Positions 6,899 through 14,600 of a stretch of DNA of 14,752 nt are shown in pieces. The stretch is from JOPF133 sp052144935 (GTDB lineage Bacteria; Acidobacteriota; Terriglobia; Bryobacterales; Bryobacteraceae). Location of the stretch: assembly GCA_052144935.1 (NCBI GenBank), contig JBKQPR010000139.1, positions 1 to 14,752 of the forward strand, in the 5' to 3' direction. The translations under genes and the position numbers were made by a program. Within the stretch, counting starts at the first letter, position 1; every line of letters begins with the position of its first letter. The notes under the pieces are model-generated. The model was given only the letters and a program-made list of their open reading frames with translations, was not told where the DNA came from and did not search any database.

Positions 6899-7359
6899 CT
6901 ACCCTTCGTGGCCCCCACCGTTCGAGCCGCGGCCGCGCAGAGACGCCTCGATCAGTCCTTCGATGCGATGGATGGCGGCCTCGTGCTCGGCCAGCCAGTT
7001 GGCGTGGCGAATGATGGCCTTGTCTTGGGCGGCGAGCCATTCCTTCATGTCGGGAAACTTGGTCTCGTCGCGCGCCTGGATCGCTGCGATGACGGTCATA
7101 TGGTCTTCCAGCCGGGCGTTGCGCTCGTTGACGTGGTTGACGGTGTCGGTGACGCGGTCGACCTTGTCGCTGAGGAGGTCGACTTTGTCGCTGACTTGCG
7201 CGATGCGCGCCTCAAGCTGGCGGTCGCGCTCGCGAAACTCGGCGGCTTCCGCGCGAAACTCAACCGCTGCGGCGCGGTTCTCGGCCGCCATCGCGCGGTT
7301 CTCGGCGGCAATCCGATCTATGTTTCGGTCAGCTTTTCCAGCCGTTCCTCGAAGGTCAT
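6899..7359 (-). pseudogene. Coiled-coil protein gene with a 1-nt frameshift near its start
   Basis: From the ATG at 7359 the minus strand reads MTFEERLEKLTET and then a TAG (7320-7318). In the next frame it continues NIDRIAAENRAMAAENRAAA to a stop at 6899. Adding one A to the GAAAC run near 7322 would give LTENIDRIAAENRA and a continuous product of about 153 residues. The MTFEERLEKL start is one I associate with small coiled-coil proteins of acidobacteria and cyanobacteria, so the single lesion is credible. The rest is heptad-like helix with repeats (AAENRAMAAENRA; VSDKVDLLSDKVD) and a hydrophilic glycine-rich tail. There is no signal peptide, no membrane segment and no known function. The second frame could be read alone from an ATG at 7450 (183 codons), but that start lies inside the thrC promoter region and gives an unrelated N-terminus. 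A sequencing error or a still-used frameshift cannot be excluded. Confidence 0.7.
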
Positions 7360-7454
7360 CCGGTAGTCTCTGTTCCCTTAGTGTACCCACTTCAGCCGTG
7401 AGCTGTCCGAACGGCTCCCACGCCCTGCCCAATTCCCCGCCAAAGTCCACTCGC

Positions 7455-7460
7455 TATAAT
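7455..7460 (+). promoter_or_regulatory. Consensus -10 box (TATAAT) of thrC
   Basis: A perfect TATAAT ends 10 nt before the thrC ATG. No recognisable -35 lies 16-18 bp upstream and there is no Shine-Dalgarno in the 10-nt gap, so the leader would be only about 2-4 nt. Confidence 0.6.
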
Positions 7461-7470
7461 TGAAGTTCCC

Positions 7471-8778
7471 ATGACAGCCGAGCTTGCCTGTTTCGAGGAA
7501 CGGTGCCGCGCCCGCTTCTCCATCACCGAAGTGATCTACAATTGCCCCCGTTGCGGAGGCCTGCTGGAGGTGGTCTATGGTCCGCCCGAGCACACGCCCG
7601 GCGCGCTGAAGAGGCTGTGGCGCGAGCGGCGCATGTCGAATGACCCTCTGGACCAGAGCGGCGTCTGGCGCTACCGCGAGCTCATCCCGTTTCTGCCTGA
7701 CCATAGCCGCGTGGTCACCTTGCGCGAAGGCTGCACTCCGCTGCTCGAAGCGCCGCGCGCCGCCCGCTATGGCGGCCTTCACCGTCTGGTCTTCAAACAT
7801 CAGGGATTCAACCCCACCGGGTCGTTCAAAGACAACGGCATGACCTGCGGGGTCGCCCAGGCCCTCCGGCTGGGAATGCAAAGGGTGGCCTGCGTCTCCA
7901 CCGGCAACACTTCCGCTTCCATGGCCGCTTACGCCAGTGCGGCGGGTCTGCAGCCGGTGATCTTCCTGCCCCACGGCAACATCGCCCACGGCAAGCTGGT
8001 GCAGGCGCTGGAATACGGCGCGCGCACGCTGCAAGTGGACGCCAACTTCGATCAAATCCTTGCCCTGGTGCGGCAGATTGCCGAACGCCTGGGCATCTAC
8101 CTGCTAAACTCCATCAACCCATTCCGCATCGAAGGCCAGAAGACCATCATGGTGGAAATGATGGATCAGCGGGATTGGCGGGAGCCGGATTGGGTGGTGC
8201 TTCCAGGAGGCAATCTGGGCAATACCTCCGCCTTTGGCAAGGCGCTGCGGGAAATGCAGCAGCTCGGCTTGATCGGGCGCTTGCCGCGGCTGGCCGTGAT
8301 CCAGGCCGCAGGCGCGGCGCCGTTCTACGAGCTCATACGCAGCGGCGACCGCACCAGGCTGCCGCGCGTGGAACATCCCGAAACGCTGGCCACCGCCATC
8401 AAGATTGGCGATCCGGTCTCCTGGCCCAAGGCGCTCCACGAGGTGACGGTTTCGAACGGCGTCGTGGAACGGGTCACCGAGCAGGAAATCGCCGACGCCA
8501 AGGCCATCATCGGCCAATGTGGGATCGGCTGTGAGCCGGCCTCGGCCGCAACCTTGGCGGGAATCCGCAAGCTGGTAGCCGCCGGTACGATGGAGGCCGA
8601 TGCGGACGTGGTCGCCGTGCTTACCGGAAACGTCCTTAAGGATGCGGATTATATATATCAGTATCATTCCGGGGTGCTCCGAGCTCCGGATGGATCGCAA
8701 ATCGCGCCGAATCATGGAAATCCACCCCTACTAGTACCCTGTGACGCGCAGCAAATGAAGGCATTATTAGATGGTTAA
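7471..8778 (+). CDS. thrC: Threonine synthase
   Basis: A 435-residue PLP enzyme of fold type II that converts O-phospho-L-homoserine to L-threonine in the cytoplasm. Residues 7-28 form a zinc-ribbon-like CFEERC...CPRC pair found in one threonine synthase subfamily. HQGFNPTGSFKDNGMT (110-125) contains Lys120, the PLP Schiff-base lysine. STGNTSASMAAYASAAG (143-159) and GGNLGN (246-251) are the cofactor-ring and phosphate-binding loops. Near the C-terminus AVLTGNVLKD matches the family's conserved GH/GN-x-LKD segment. The length is normal and all key residues are present. The start is set by the zinc-ribbon N-terminus and the TATAAT box immediately upstream. It is a monocistronic housekeeping gene with no other threonine-pathway gene nearby. 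The last 40 or so codons are noticeably more AT-rich than the body. Confidence 0.96.
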   Translation: MTAELACFEERCRARFSITEVIYNCPRCGGLLEVVYGPPEHTPGALKRLWRERRMSNDPLDQSGVWRYRELIPFLPDHSRVVTLREGCTPLLEAPRAARYGGLHRLVFKHQGFNPTGSFKDNGMTCGVAQALRLGMQRVACVSTGNTSASMAAYASAAGLQPVIFLPHGNIAHGKLVQALEYGARTLQVDANFDQILALVRQIAERLGIYLLNSINPFRIEGQKTIMVEMMDQRDWREPDWVVLPGGNLGNTSAFGKALREMQQLGLIGRLPRLAVIQAAGAAPFYELIRSGDRTRLPRVEHPETLATAIKIGDPVSWPKALHEVTVSNGVVERVTEQEIADAKAIIGQCGIGCEPASAATLAGIRKLVAAGTMEADADVVAVLTGNVLKDADYIYQYHSGVLRAPDGSQIAPNHGNPPLLVPCDAQQMKALLDG

Positions 8779-8787
8779 CTATCGACA

Positions 8788-8805
8788 ACCCCTGTTTGCG
8801 GGGGT
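8788..8805 (+). terminator. Weak hairpin after thrC
   Basis: ACCCC (8788-8792) can pair with GGGGT (8801-8805), closing an 8-nt loop 10 nt after the thrC stop. A shorter CTGC/GCAG stem follows and ends in GTTT. The stem is short and the T-run poor, so this is only a possible terminator. Confidence 0.25.
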
Positions 8806-8874
8806 ACTGCCTTTAAGCAGTTTAGTCCTGGAACCCCTCTTGAATTCTCTTAGCACTTCTGATAAATCTGTGCT

Positions 8875-9048
8875 ATGCCGTCGGTGAAAAAGCCTGTGGC
8901 CCGCGTCGAGACCACCCACGCTTTCAAAAAACACCTGGACTACTTGTATGCCCGCCGTTCAGCCATCGACGCGCTGATCGACTCGCTGCGAGCCTACGAT
9001 CAGTTTCGACTGAAACAGGACGATACCCGGCGGCACAGAACGGCTTGA
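8875..9048 (+). CDS. Small helical protein of 57 residues, function unknown
   Basis: An ATG frame of 57 codons plus TGA: MPSVKKPVARVETTHAF, then KKHLDYLYARRSAIDALIDS, and a basic tail ending RRHRTA. The composition is protein-like, with amphipathic helix periodicity in the middle and strongly basic ends, and codon use matches neighbouring genes. There is no signal peptide, no membrane segment and no Shine-Dalgarno. An AT-rich GATAAAT at 8861-8867 ends 7 nt before the ATG, resembling the short-leader arrangement of nearby genes. It sits 96 nt after thrC and ends 10 nt before the convergent TlpA-like gene. I do not recognise a family. It fills the gap neatly, but at this length chance cannot be excluded. 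Confidence 0.6.
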   Translation: MPSVKKPVARVETTHAFKKHLDYLYARRSAIDALIDSLRAYDQFRLKQDDTRRHRTA

Positions 9049-9058
9049 CCCACTCGGC

Positions 9059-9949
9059 CTATCGAGCCAGAACCTTCTGAATCCGCTGCGACAATTCCGC
9101 TTCGCCTACGGCGCCGGGATGATAGAAGCGCACCACCCCGGCAGCATCCAGCAGAACGATCGTAGGTGTCGAACTGGCCCCGTAATTGAGGAAATTGGCC
9201 GCGCCGACGGGGATCGGCATGGCCGCCAGGGCCGGGTAATATTGCTCCCTGACCTTCTGGATGTACTGCTTTTCGGCCGCTGGCGTGGCGTCTTCCCCGC
9301 CCGCCGCATGGCCGTATAGCTTCGTCGGTCCCACCAGCACCAGCCCCTTGGCGCCGTAGGTGGCCAGGAGCGAAACCAGGATTGGCCCCTCCGCTTTGCA
9401 ATCCGGGCACCAGTGGGCCCAGAAGAACAGCAGCACCGGATGGCCGCGCAGGCTGGCCAGCGACGGGGGCCGCGGCCCCAGCCAATCGCCGGTTTCCAGT
9501 GCCGGAGCGGGTTTGCCCTCCATGTCGAGCAGGTTGAGGTTTTTGCGAATGCGCTCGCCAATCGAGGTGGCGCTGTAAGCGGCCAGTTGTTGCCGCAGGA
9601 AAGCGATGGCTTCCGCCCGTTCGCCCTCGGCCGCCAGCACCTCGGCGTGGACCTCGATCGCTGCGCCCAGCGCCGTGGGCAGCCAGGGATCGGCGTCCAG
9701 CCTTCGCATCCCCAACAGTTCCGTCGCCATTTTCCGCGCTTCCGCGGCGTACTGGTCGGCTTGTGGAAGTTGGCGGGCATCCCACTCGCCGCGCGCGATC
9801 CAGGAAAGTGCGGCGGCCAGTTCGGGAGTGGCGCCCGATTGGGCCTGATAGGCTCGCGCGGCGGCCTGCGCGGAAGCCAGATCGTGCCGTTCGATCCAGC
9901 CGCGTACATCGTTGACCACGGAAAGAAAGAAGAGAAGCCCAGGCAGCAT
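9059..9949 (-). CDS. TlpA/ResA-like thioredoxin-fold protein with helical N-terminal domain
   Basis: A 296-residue protein. Residues 1-12 are hydrophobic (MLPGLLFFLSVV) and could be a short signal or anchor. Residues about 20-135 are Ala/Glu/Arg-rich helices resembling TPR-type repeats. Residues about 145-296 form a TlpA-type thioredoxin domain: GKPAPAL, SLRGHPVLLFFWAHWCPDC with the redox pair Cys181/Cys184, and the cis-proline segment SSTPTIVLLDAAG near 259-271, followed by VVRFYHPG. Such proteins act outside the cytoplasm as thiol-disulfide reductants, for example in cytochrome c maturation or redox repair. No cytochrome gene is nearby, so the partner is unknown. An insertion between the CPDC helix and the cis-proline (about 205-250) is longer than in classical thioredoxin. 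The ATG at 9949 has no Shine-Dalgarno, but TAGAAT ends 6 nt upstream. It is convergent with the 57-aa ORF. Confidence 0.85.
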   Translation of the reverse strand: MLPGLLFFLSVVNDVRGWIERHDLASAQAAARAYQAQSGATPELAAALSWIARGEWDARQLPQADQYAAEARKMATELLGMRRLDADPWLPTALGAAIEVHAEVLAAEGERAEAIAFLRQQLAAYSATSIGERIRKNLNLLDMEGKPAPALETGDWLGPRPPSLASLRGHPVLLFFWAHWCPDCKAEGPILVSLLATYGAKGLVLVGPTKLYGHAAGGEDATPAAEKQYIQKVREQYYPALAAMPIPVGAANFLNYGASSTPTIVLLDAAGVVRFYHPGAVGEAELSQRIQKVLAR

Positions 9950-9955
9950 CTCTTT

Positions 9956-9961
9956 ATTCTA
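9956..9961 (-). promoter_or_regulatory. -10 box (TAGAAT) of the TlpA-like gene
   Basis: On the minus strand TAGAAT is followed by AAAGAG and then ATG, so transcription would start at or next to the A of the start codon. The AAAGAGATG junction is the same as at the DHS-like gene. Confidence 0.5.
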
Positions 9962-10019
9962 CGCACTAACCTGGCGCGGCTGCCGGGCCGGCCCATCGGG
10001 ACTCTCTCCGGATGTCACC

Positions 10020-10292
10020 CTGGCGATCGACCCCCGGATGGCGTTGGGCGCGAGCGCGCGTACCGTGGTTGGGATGGTCGTGGGGTCGCGGCTGGCGATG
10101 ACCGCCGAGGGCCTGGCGATCGGAGTGCCGCTGGCAGCCGCCGGAACGCGGGCCATGACGACGATGCTGTGCGGCGTCGACGCCAACGACCCCGCGACCT
10201 TTGCCGCGGTGTCCGTCCTGCTCTGCGCCATTGCCGCGCTGGCGTGCTGGGTCCCCGCGTTACGCGCCTCTCGCGGCGATCCGATCATGGCG
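10020..10292 (+). pseudogene. C-terminal remnant of a MacB/FtsX-type ABC permease (ADOP-like)
   Basis: In one plus-strand frame the sequence reads LAIDPRMALGASARTVVGMV, then a glycine/alanine transmembrane stretch to TRAM. It continues with D-ANDPATFAAVSVLLCAIAAL, a second transmembrane helix, and ends ACWVPALRASRGDPIM. This is the last part of FtsX/MacB-type permeases: REIGIRMALGA, two helices, then PALRASRVDP-x-xAL. The preceding periplasmic domain, four-helix front part and ABC partner are absent. The frame is open upstream to an ATG at 9912, but that part overlaps the TlpA-like gene antisense and looks random. After GDPIM the family sequence breaks off. About 90 codons remain of a protein normally 400-900 residues long, so this is a deletion remnant, not a working transporter. 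Confidence 0.75.
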
Positions 10293-10341
10293 AACGATGT
10301 GAAGAGAGCGATCCCTATTCGTCGCAGCAGGCCTTCGCGGT

Positions 10342-11127
10342 TCAGTATTTCGGCGGGTTGAAGTCGATGGTCGAATCCACCGCAAACTTGCGGTAGTTGA
10401 CAAACGTCACCACGTTGGCGATTTGCCGATACGATCTCTCCATGTGAGCTTCGGAATGCGAGGGGAGCAGGTAACTGTGCCCGGCTACGTCAATGAAGTC
10501 GTAGTCCACTTCGACGGAAGATTGGAGGATCCCGGACTCCTTCGGGATGTCGTCGGCGGAAGCCGTGAGACGGAGCACCCTGGCGGTTTCGCTATCCAGG
10601 ACTACTTCGCCGCGGTAGCCGGCCGCCGCCTCCACCATGTTTCCGGTCTCCACGCGGTGGCCCAACATGTAATGCGACTTGGCGCGCGCGACGCGGTACG
10701 TATAGACGGCCGCAGGACGCTTGCGAGTGTTGGACAATGCCTTCCACTGGAAATCGGCGGACGAGGACAGATCGAAAACACCCAGTAGCAGGCTGCCAAA
10801 TTCGCCGCCCGTGATGAGTCCGTCCAGCGATTCGAGAGGCTGCTCCGTCCGGTTCCCATTCATGGCGACGAGCTTTTGCTTCTCCTTCTGCCCGAAATAG
10901 CTGAGCTGGATGGTAAGGCGGTCGGCCTTCATGATGGTGGGACTGGTCCTGTCGGTGCGCTCCACCTGTTCGGTGCAGATGAAATCCGGCAGCTTGCTGG
11001 TGTAATGGATCGCGATGTCCCTGGCGCTATCCAGAGTGCGCCGTTGTTCCTCCACAGTGGGCCGCTGGGCCGCCGCCGGCATGCATAGGAGCGAACCGAG
11101 GGCAGCGATAATCAAGTGGCGTCGCAT
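10342..11127 (-). CDS. Secreted protein of unknown function
   Basis: A 261-residue protein with a clear signal peptide: MRR, the hydrophobic LIIAALGSLLCM, and PAAAQ with probable cleavage after residue 20. The mature part has TSKLPDFICTEQVERTDR near 43, a beta-rich middle, and SYRQIANVVTFVNYRKFAVDSTIDF near the end. I know similar secreted proteins from acidobacterial genomes only as uncharacterised; no catalytic motif is visible. The beta-rich pattern would suit an outer-membrane-associated or lipocalin-like barrel, but that is speculation. GGAGG at 11135-11139 lies 7 nt before the ATG. The stop of the upstream frame (11131-11133) falls between the two, so the genes are or were translationally coupled. 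Confidence 0.8.
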   Translation of the reverse strand: MRRHLIIAALGSLLCMPAAAQRPTVEEQRRTLDSARDIAIHYTSKLPDFICTEQVERTDRTSPTIMKADRLTIQLSYFGQKEKQKLVAMNGNRTEQPLESLDGLITGGEFGSLLLGVFDLSSSADFQWKALSNTRKRPAAVYTYRVARAKSHYMLGHRVETGNMVEAAAGYRGEVVLDSETARVLRLTASADDIPKESGILQSSVEVDYDFIDVAGHSYLLPSHSEAHMERSYRQIANVVTFVNYRKFAVDSTIDFNPPKY

Positions 11128-11130
11128 GCT

Positions 11131-11560
11131 TCATCCTCCCCGGCCACCCGGTCGAGGTGGGCGATCGCCAAAAACTCGGTTGGCGTCGTCGCCCGATTCT
11201 ATCTTCAGTCCTAGATTCTCGCGGATGGCTTGGAACAGCGTAGCATAGTCGGAAGCCTTGCCAGCGCATCGTGAATTGGAACCGGGTGCGTAAACCCGAT
11301 CCCGCGGACCGCTCGCTTGCGGGTTGCCCCCGCTGAGCCGCGAATTCCCGAAAACGTGTACCCACCCATTGGAACCCTCCCGGCGATCCCCGTCTTTGTC
11401 GATCAGGGAACGGTCCATCGCGTGGGAAAGGAACTCCGCCAGTCTATCCGTGGTCATGTTGTACCCGGGGATGGTCAACCTTTCACGTACCGGCGGACGA
11501 AGCGCGCATCGAGATCGCCTGGACATCGCTTAACTGCGTATATCGGGTACACCATCTTGT
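11131..11560 (-). pseudogene. Probable TIGR03435-type (Solibacter-expanded family) remnant
   Basis: A 131-codon frame (11526-11131) contains RLTIPGYNMTTDRLAEFLSH followed by AMDRSLIDKDG, and later YATLFQAIRENLGLKIES. These resemble the TIGR03435 pattern of LA-x-x-LS, DRPVIDKTGLTG-x-FDF, then LFTALQEQLGLKLE. Parts of the pattern fall in other frames. After LIDK, TGIAGR is in the next frame, FQFTMRW in the third, and upstream AVKRCPGDLDARFVRRYVKG runs into a TGA just before RLTIPG. This suggests several small indels plus an inserted stretch of about 70 nt. The fragment is much shorter than the family's 200-300 residues and has no signal peptide. Alternatively the 131-codon frame is a real small protein, since its stop sits 3 nt before the next gene's ATG. 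The family match is from memory and moderate. Confidence 0.45.
11135..11139 (-). promoter_or_regulatory. Shine-Dalgarno (GGAGG) of the secreted protein
   Basis: Minus-strand GGGGAGGATGAAGC precedes the ATG at 11127. The site lies within the last codons of the upstream frame, which fits translational coupling. Confidence 0.7.
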
Positions 11561-11601
11561 ATGCATCCGCTCCTTACCACCGCATCCGGTAGTGGGGGCC
11601 C

Positions 11602-11630
11602 TTTACTTTTTCCTCGCACGCGTTTAGTAT
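11602..11630 (+). promoter_or_regulatory. Putative sigma70-type promoter of smc
   Basis: TTTACT (11602-11607) and TAGTAT (11625-11630) are separated by exactly 17 bp. Each matches its consensus at four of six positions. Transcription would begin near 11637, downstream of the in-frame ATG at 11629, which argues that translation starts later. Confidence 0.4.
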
Positions 11631-11667
11631 GGTTACAACTCCCCCGATTGCAGGCGAGGTGAAGGCG

Positions 11668-14600
11668 TTGCTGAAACTCAAACGCGTGGAAGTGCAGGGA
11701 TTCAAGTCGTTCTGCGAGCGCACCGAGCTGCGCTTTAGCGGGGACGGCATCGCTGCGATTGTCGGACCCAACGGGTGCGGAAAGTCCAACATCAGCGACG
11801 CCATCAGTTGGGTCCTGGGAGAGCAGTCCGCCCGGACCCTGCGGGGCACGCGCATGGAAGACGTGATTTTTGCCGGAACGCGCGACCGCAAGCCGCTGGG
11901 CATGGCCTACGTTACCATGACCTTGGTGGACCCGGAGCTGTATCAGCCCTCCGCCGCCCACAAGCCGCAACCGGTCGCGGACGCCCATCCGAAACGCCCG
12001 GCCGAAGTCACCATCACGCGGCGCCTGTTCCGTTCGGGCGAGAGCGAGTACCTGATCGACGGCCGGCCGGCTCGCTTGCGGGACATCCAGGACATCTTCA
12101 TGGGCACCGGCCTCGGTCCCGAAAGCTACGCCATCATCGAGCAGGGGCGCATCGGGCAGATTCTCAGTTCCAAGCCGCAGGACCGGCGGTCGGTGATCGA
12201 AGCGGCCGCCGGCATCACCAAGTTCAAGACCCGCAAGCGCCTGGCCGAAGCCAAGCTGGAGGGCGCCAAGCAGAATCTGGCGCGCGTGTACGACATCCTG
12301 GAGGAGGTCACCCGGCAGGTGAATTCGCTGAAGCGGCAGGCCTCCAAGGCCAAGCGCTACACCGAGCTGAAGGGCGAATTGGAAGGCCGGCTGCGGGTGG
12401 TGCTGGCGGGCAAGTACCGGCTGCTGGAGCGGGACGCCGCCAAGACGGCCATCGACCTGAATCTGGCGGCCCACGAGTTGAAGGCGCAGATCGAAGAGGT
12501 TGCCCAAAAGGAGCAGGCCCACGAGACGCGCCAGCTTGCCTGCTACGAATTGGAAGAGCAGCTCACCGGGGCGCGCCTGCAGCTTTCGGATTCCAACGTG
12601 GAGGCGGAGCGCACCCGCGGGCAACTGGCGGCGCAGGTGAAAGAGAGCGGGGCCATCGAGCAGCGCATCGCCCAGGCGGAGAACGAGACCCAGGAGTTGG
12701 GAGTGCGGCTGGACCGCCTCGACGAAGAGATTTCGGCGCACCGCCAAAACCTGGATGCGCTGGAGGCGCAGACCACCCAGTCGCGCAGCCGCATGCTGGA
12801 GATCAACCAGCAGCGCGACGCCTTGCAGAACCGGCTGCGCGAGCGGGAGAAGGCCATCGAATCGGGCCGGCAGTTAATTCTGCGGCTGCTGGGCGAGGCT
12901 TCCATGCTGAAGAACCAGCTTGCGCAGATTGAGGAGTACCTGGCGGGGATCGAGCGGGAGAAGGCCCGGTCGGCACGCGAGGAGCAGGTGGCCACGGCAG
13001 AGATCGAGCGGCTGGAGGCGGCGCGCAAGCAGGTTTCCGAGACCGTGGCGCAGAGGCAACTGGAGCTGGAGACGGTGGTGGGCGAGCGTCGCCACACGGA
13101 AGAGGAGCTGGCCGAGCAGCGCAACACGGCGGCCGAGGCGCGGCGGGAAATCGACGGGTTGAAAAACGAGGTTTCCGAGATTCGCGCGCGCAAGGAATCG
13201 CTCGAACAGGTGCTGGCGCACCGCACCTACACCACCGAGTCGGTGAAACGGCTGTTCGCGGCACTGGAGCGCGGCAAGGCGGACGACTTGCGGCCCACCG
13301 GGGTGATGGCCGACTACGTGGAAGTGGACCCGCAGTTTGAAAAACCCGCCGAAGAGTTTCTGCACGAAGAGCTGGAATACGTGGTGGTGGAGAGCTGGCA
13401 GCAAGCCGAGCGCGGGCTCGACTTCATCCGCGCGGAGTTGGACGGGCGGGCCACTTTCCTGGTGCATCCCGAACCGGGAGCCAATGGCAAGGGGCAGCTC
13501 CCCGAACCGGCCATCGGACCGGAAACCGGAATCGCGGCGCGGCTGAGCGATTCGCTGCGGCTGACCAACGGATTTCGCGATCGCGCCATCGACTTACTGC
13601 CGCGCGTCTCGCTGTGCTTCCTGGCGGAAGATCGCACCGCGGCGCAGCGCCTGGCGGTGGCCTATCCGCACCTGTATTTTCTGCTGCCGGACGGGGTCTG
13701 CTATCACGGCCAGACGGTGACGGGCGGGAAGAAATCGGGCGCCGGCCCCTTGGCCATGAAGCGCGAGGCGCGCGAGCTGGGCGTCAAACTCCAATCCAAA
13801 CAGAAGATCCTGAGCGACCGCACGGCCATGCTGGAAGGCGTGCAACAGGCGATCGTGGCCCTGGAGGCGGAGCTGGAGCGGCTGCGCGGGTTGCAGCAGG
13901 CGCGCGAGAAGGACCGGGTGGCGCTGGATCACGAAATGCGCAAGCTGGGCGACGAGCTTTCGCGGGCTAATTCGCGGCTCTCGGTGGCGAGGCTGGAGCT
14001 GGAGCGTCTGCGGCGGGATGCCGGGAGATCGGCCGTCGAGCGCCAGCGCAACCTCGCCGCCGTGGAGGAGAAGGAGCGGCTGCGGGCGGCGCGCGAAGAG
14101 GCTCTCGAGGCCGAGCGGCAGGATCTGGACAAGCAGGAGGCGCAGGCGGCCTCGATCGGCGAAGAGCACGCCGCCACGCGCGCCGAACTGGCCGGGTTGG
14201 AGGAGCGGCATCGCGGCGAGCGCACGGCCATGGGCCGGCTGGAGCAGCAGTTCCACGAAACCGCGGCGCGGCGCAACGCCGTCGCGCCGGAGATCGGGCG
14301 CATGGGCGAACAGCGTGCCCGTCTGCTGGCTAACAACATCGAACTGGATCAACGGGCCACCCAGCTTGCCGCCGAAATCGGCACGCTGGAGGCGCGCGTG
14401 AACCAGATGGCGGCCGAAGACGCGGCCATGCGGGAGAGCCTGCGGGCGGGCGAGGAAGAGTTGAAAACGCTGCGCGCCCTGGTGCAGGAAATCCATGAGC
14501 GGCGTTCGCAGATTGAAGTGGAGCTGGTGCGCAAGCAGGCCGAGCTGAAGTTCCTGGACGAGACCAGCCGCAAGGAGCTGAATTGCCCGGTGGAAGAACT

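Noticed and set aside
11530..12747. 405-codon minus-strand frame, and further minus frames to 14714
   Set aside because: They are mirror frames of the smc coiled coils (Leu/Gln/Arg-rich, no domains). The sense frame has Walker A and the hinge.
11775..12932. 385-codon plus-strand frame
   Set aside because: It is out of frame with smc and encodes Arg/Gly/Ala-rich low complexity.
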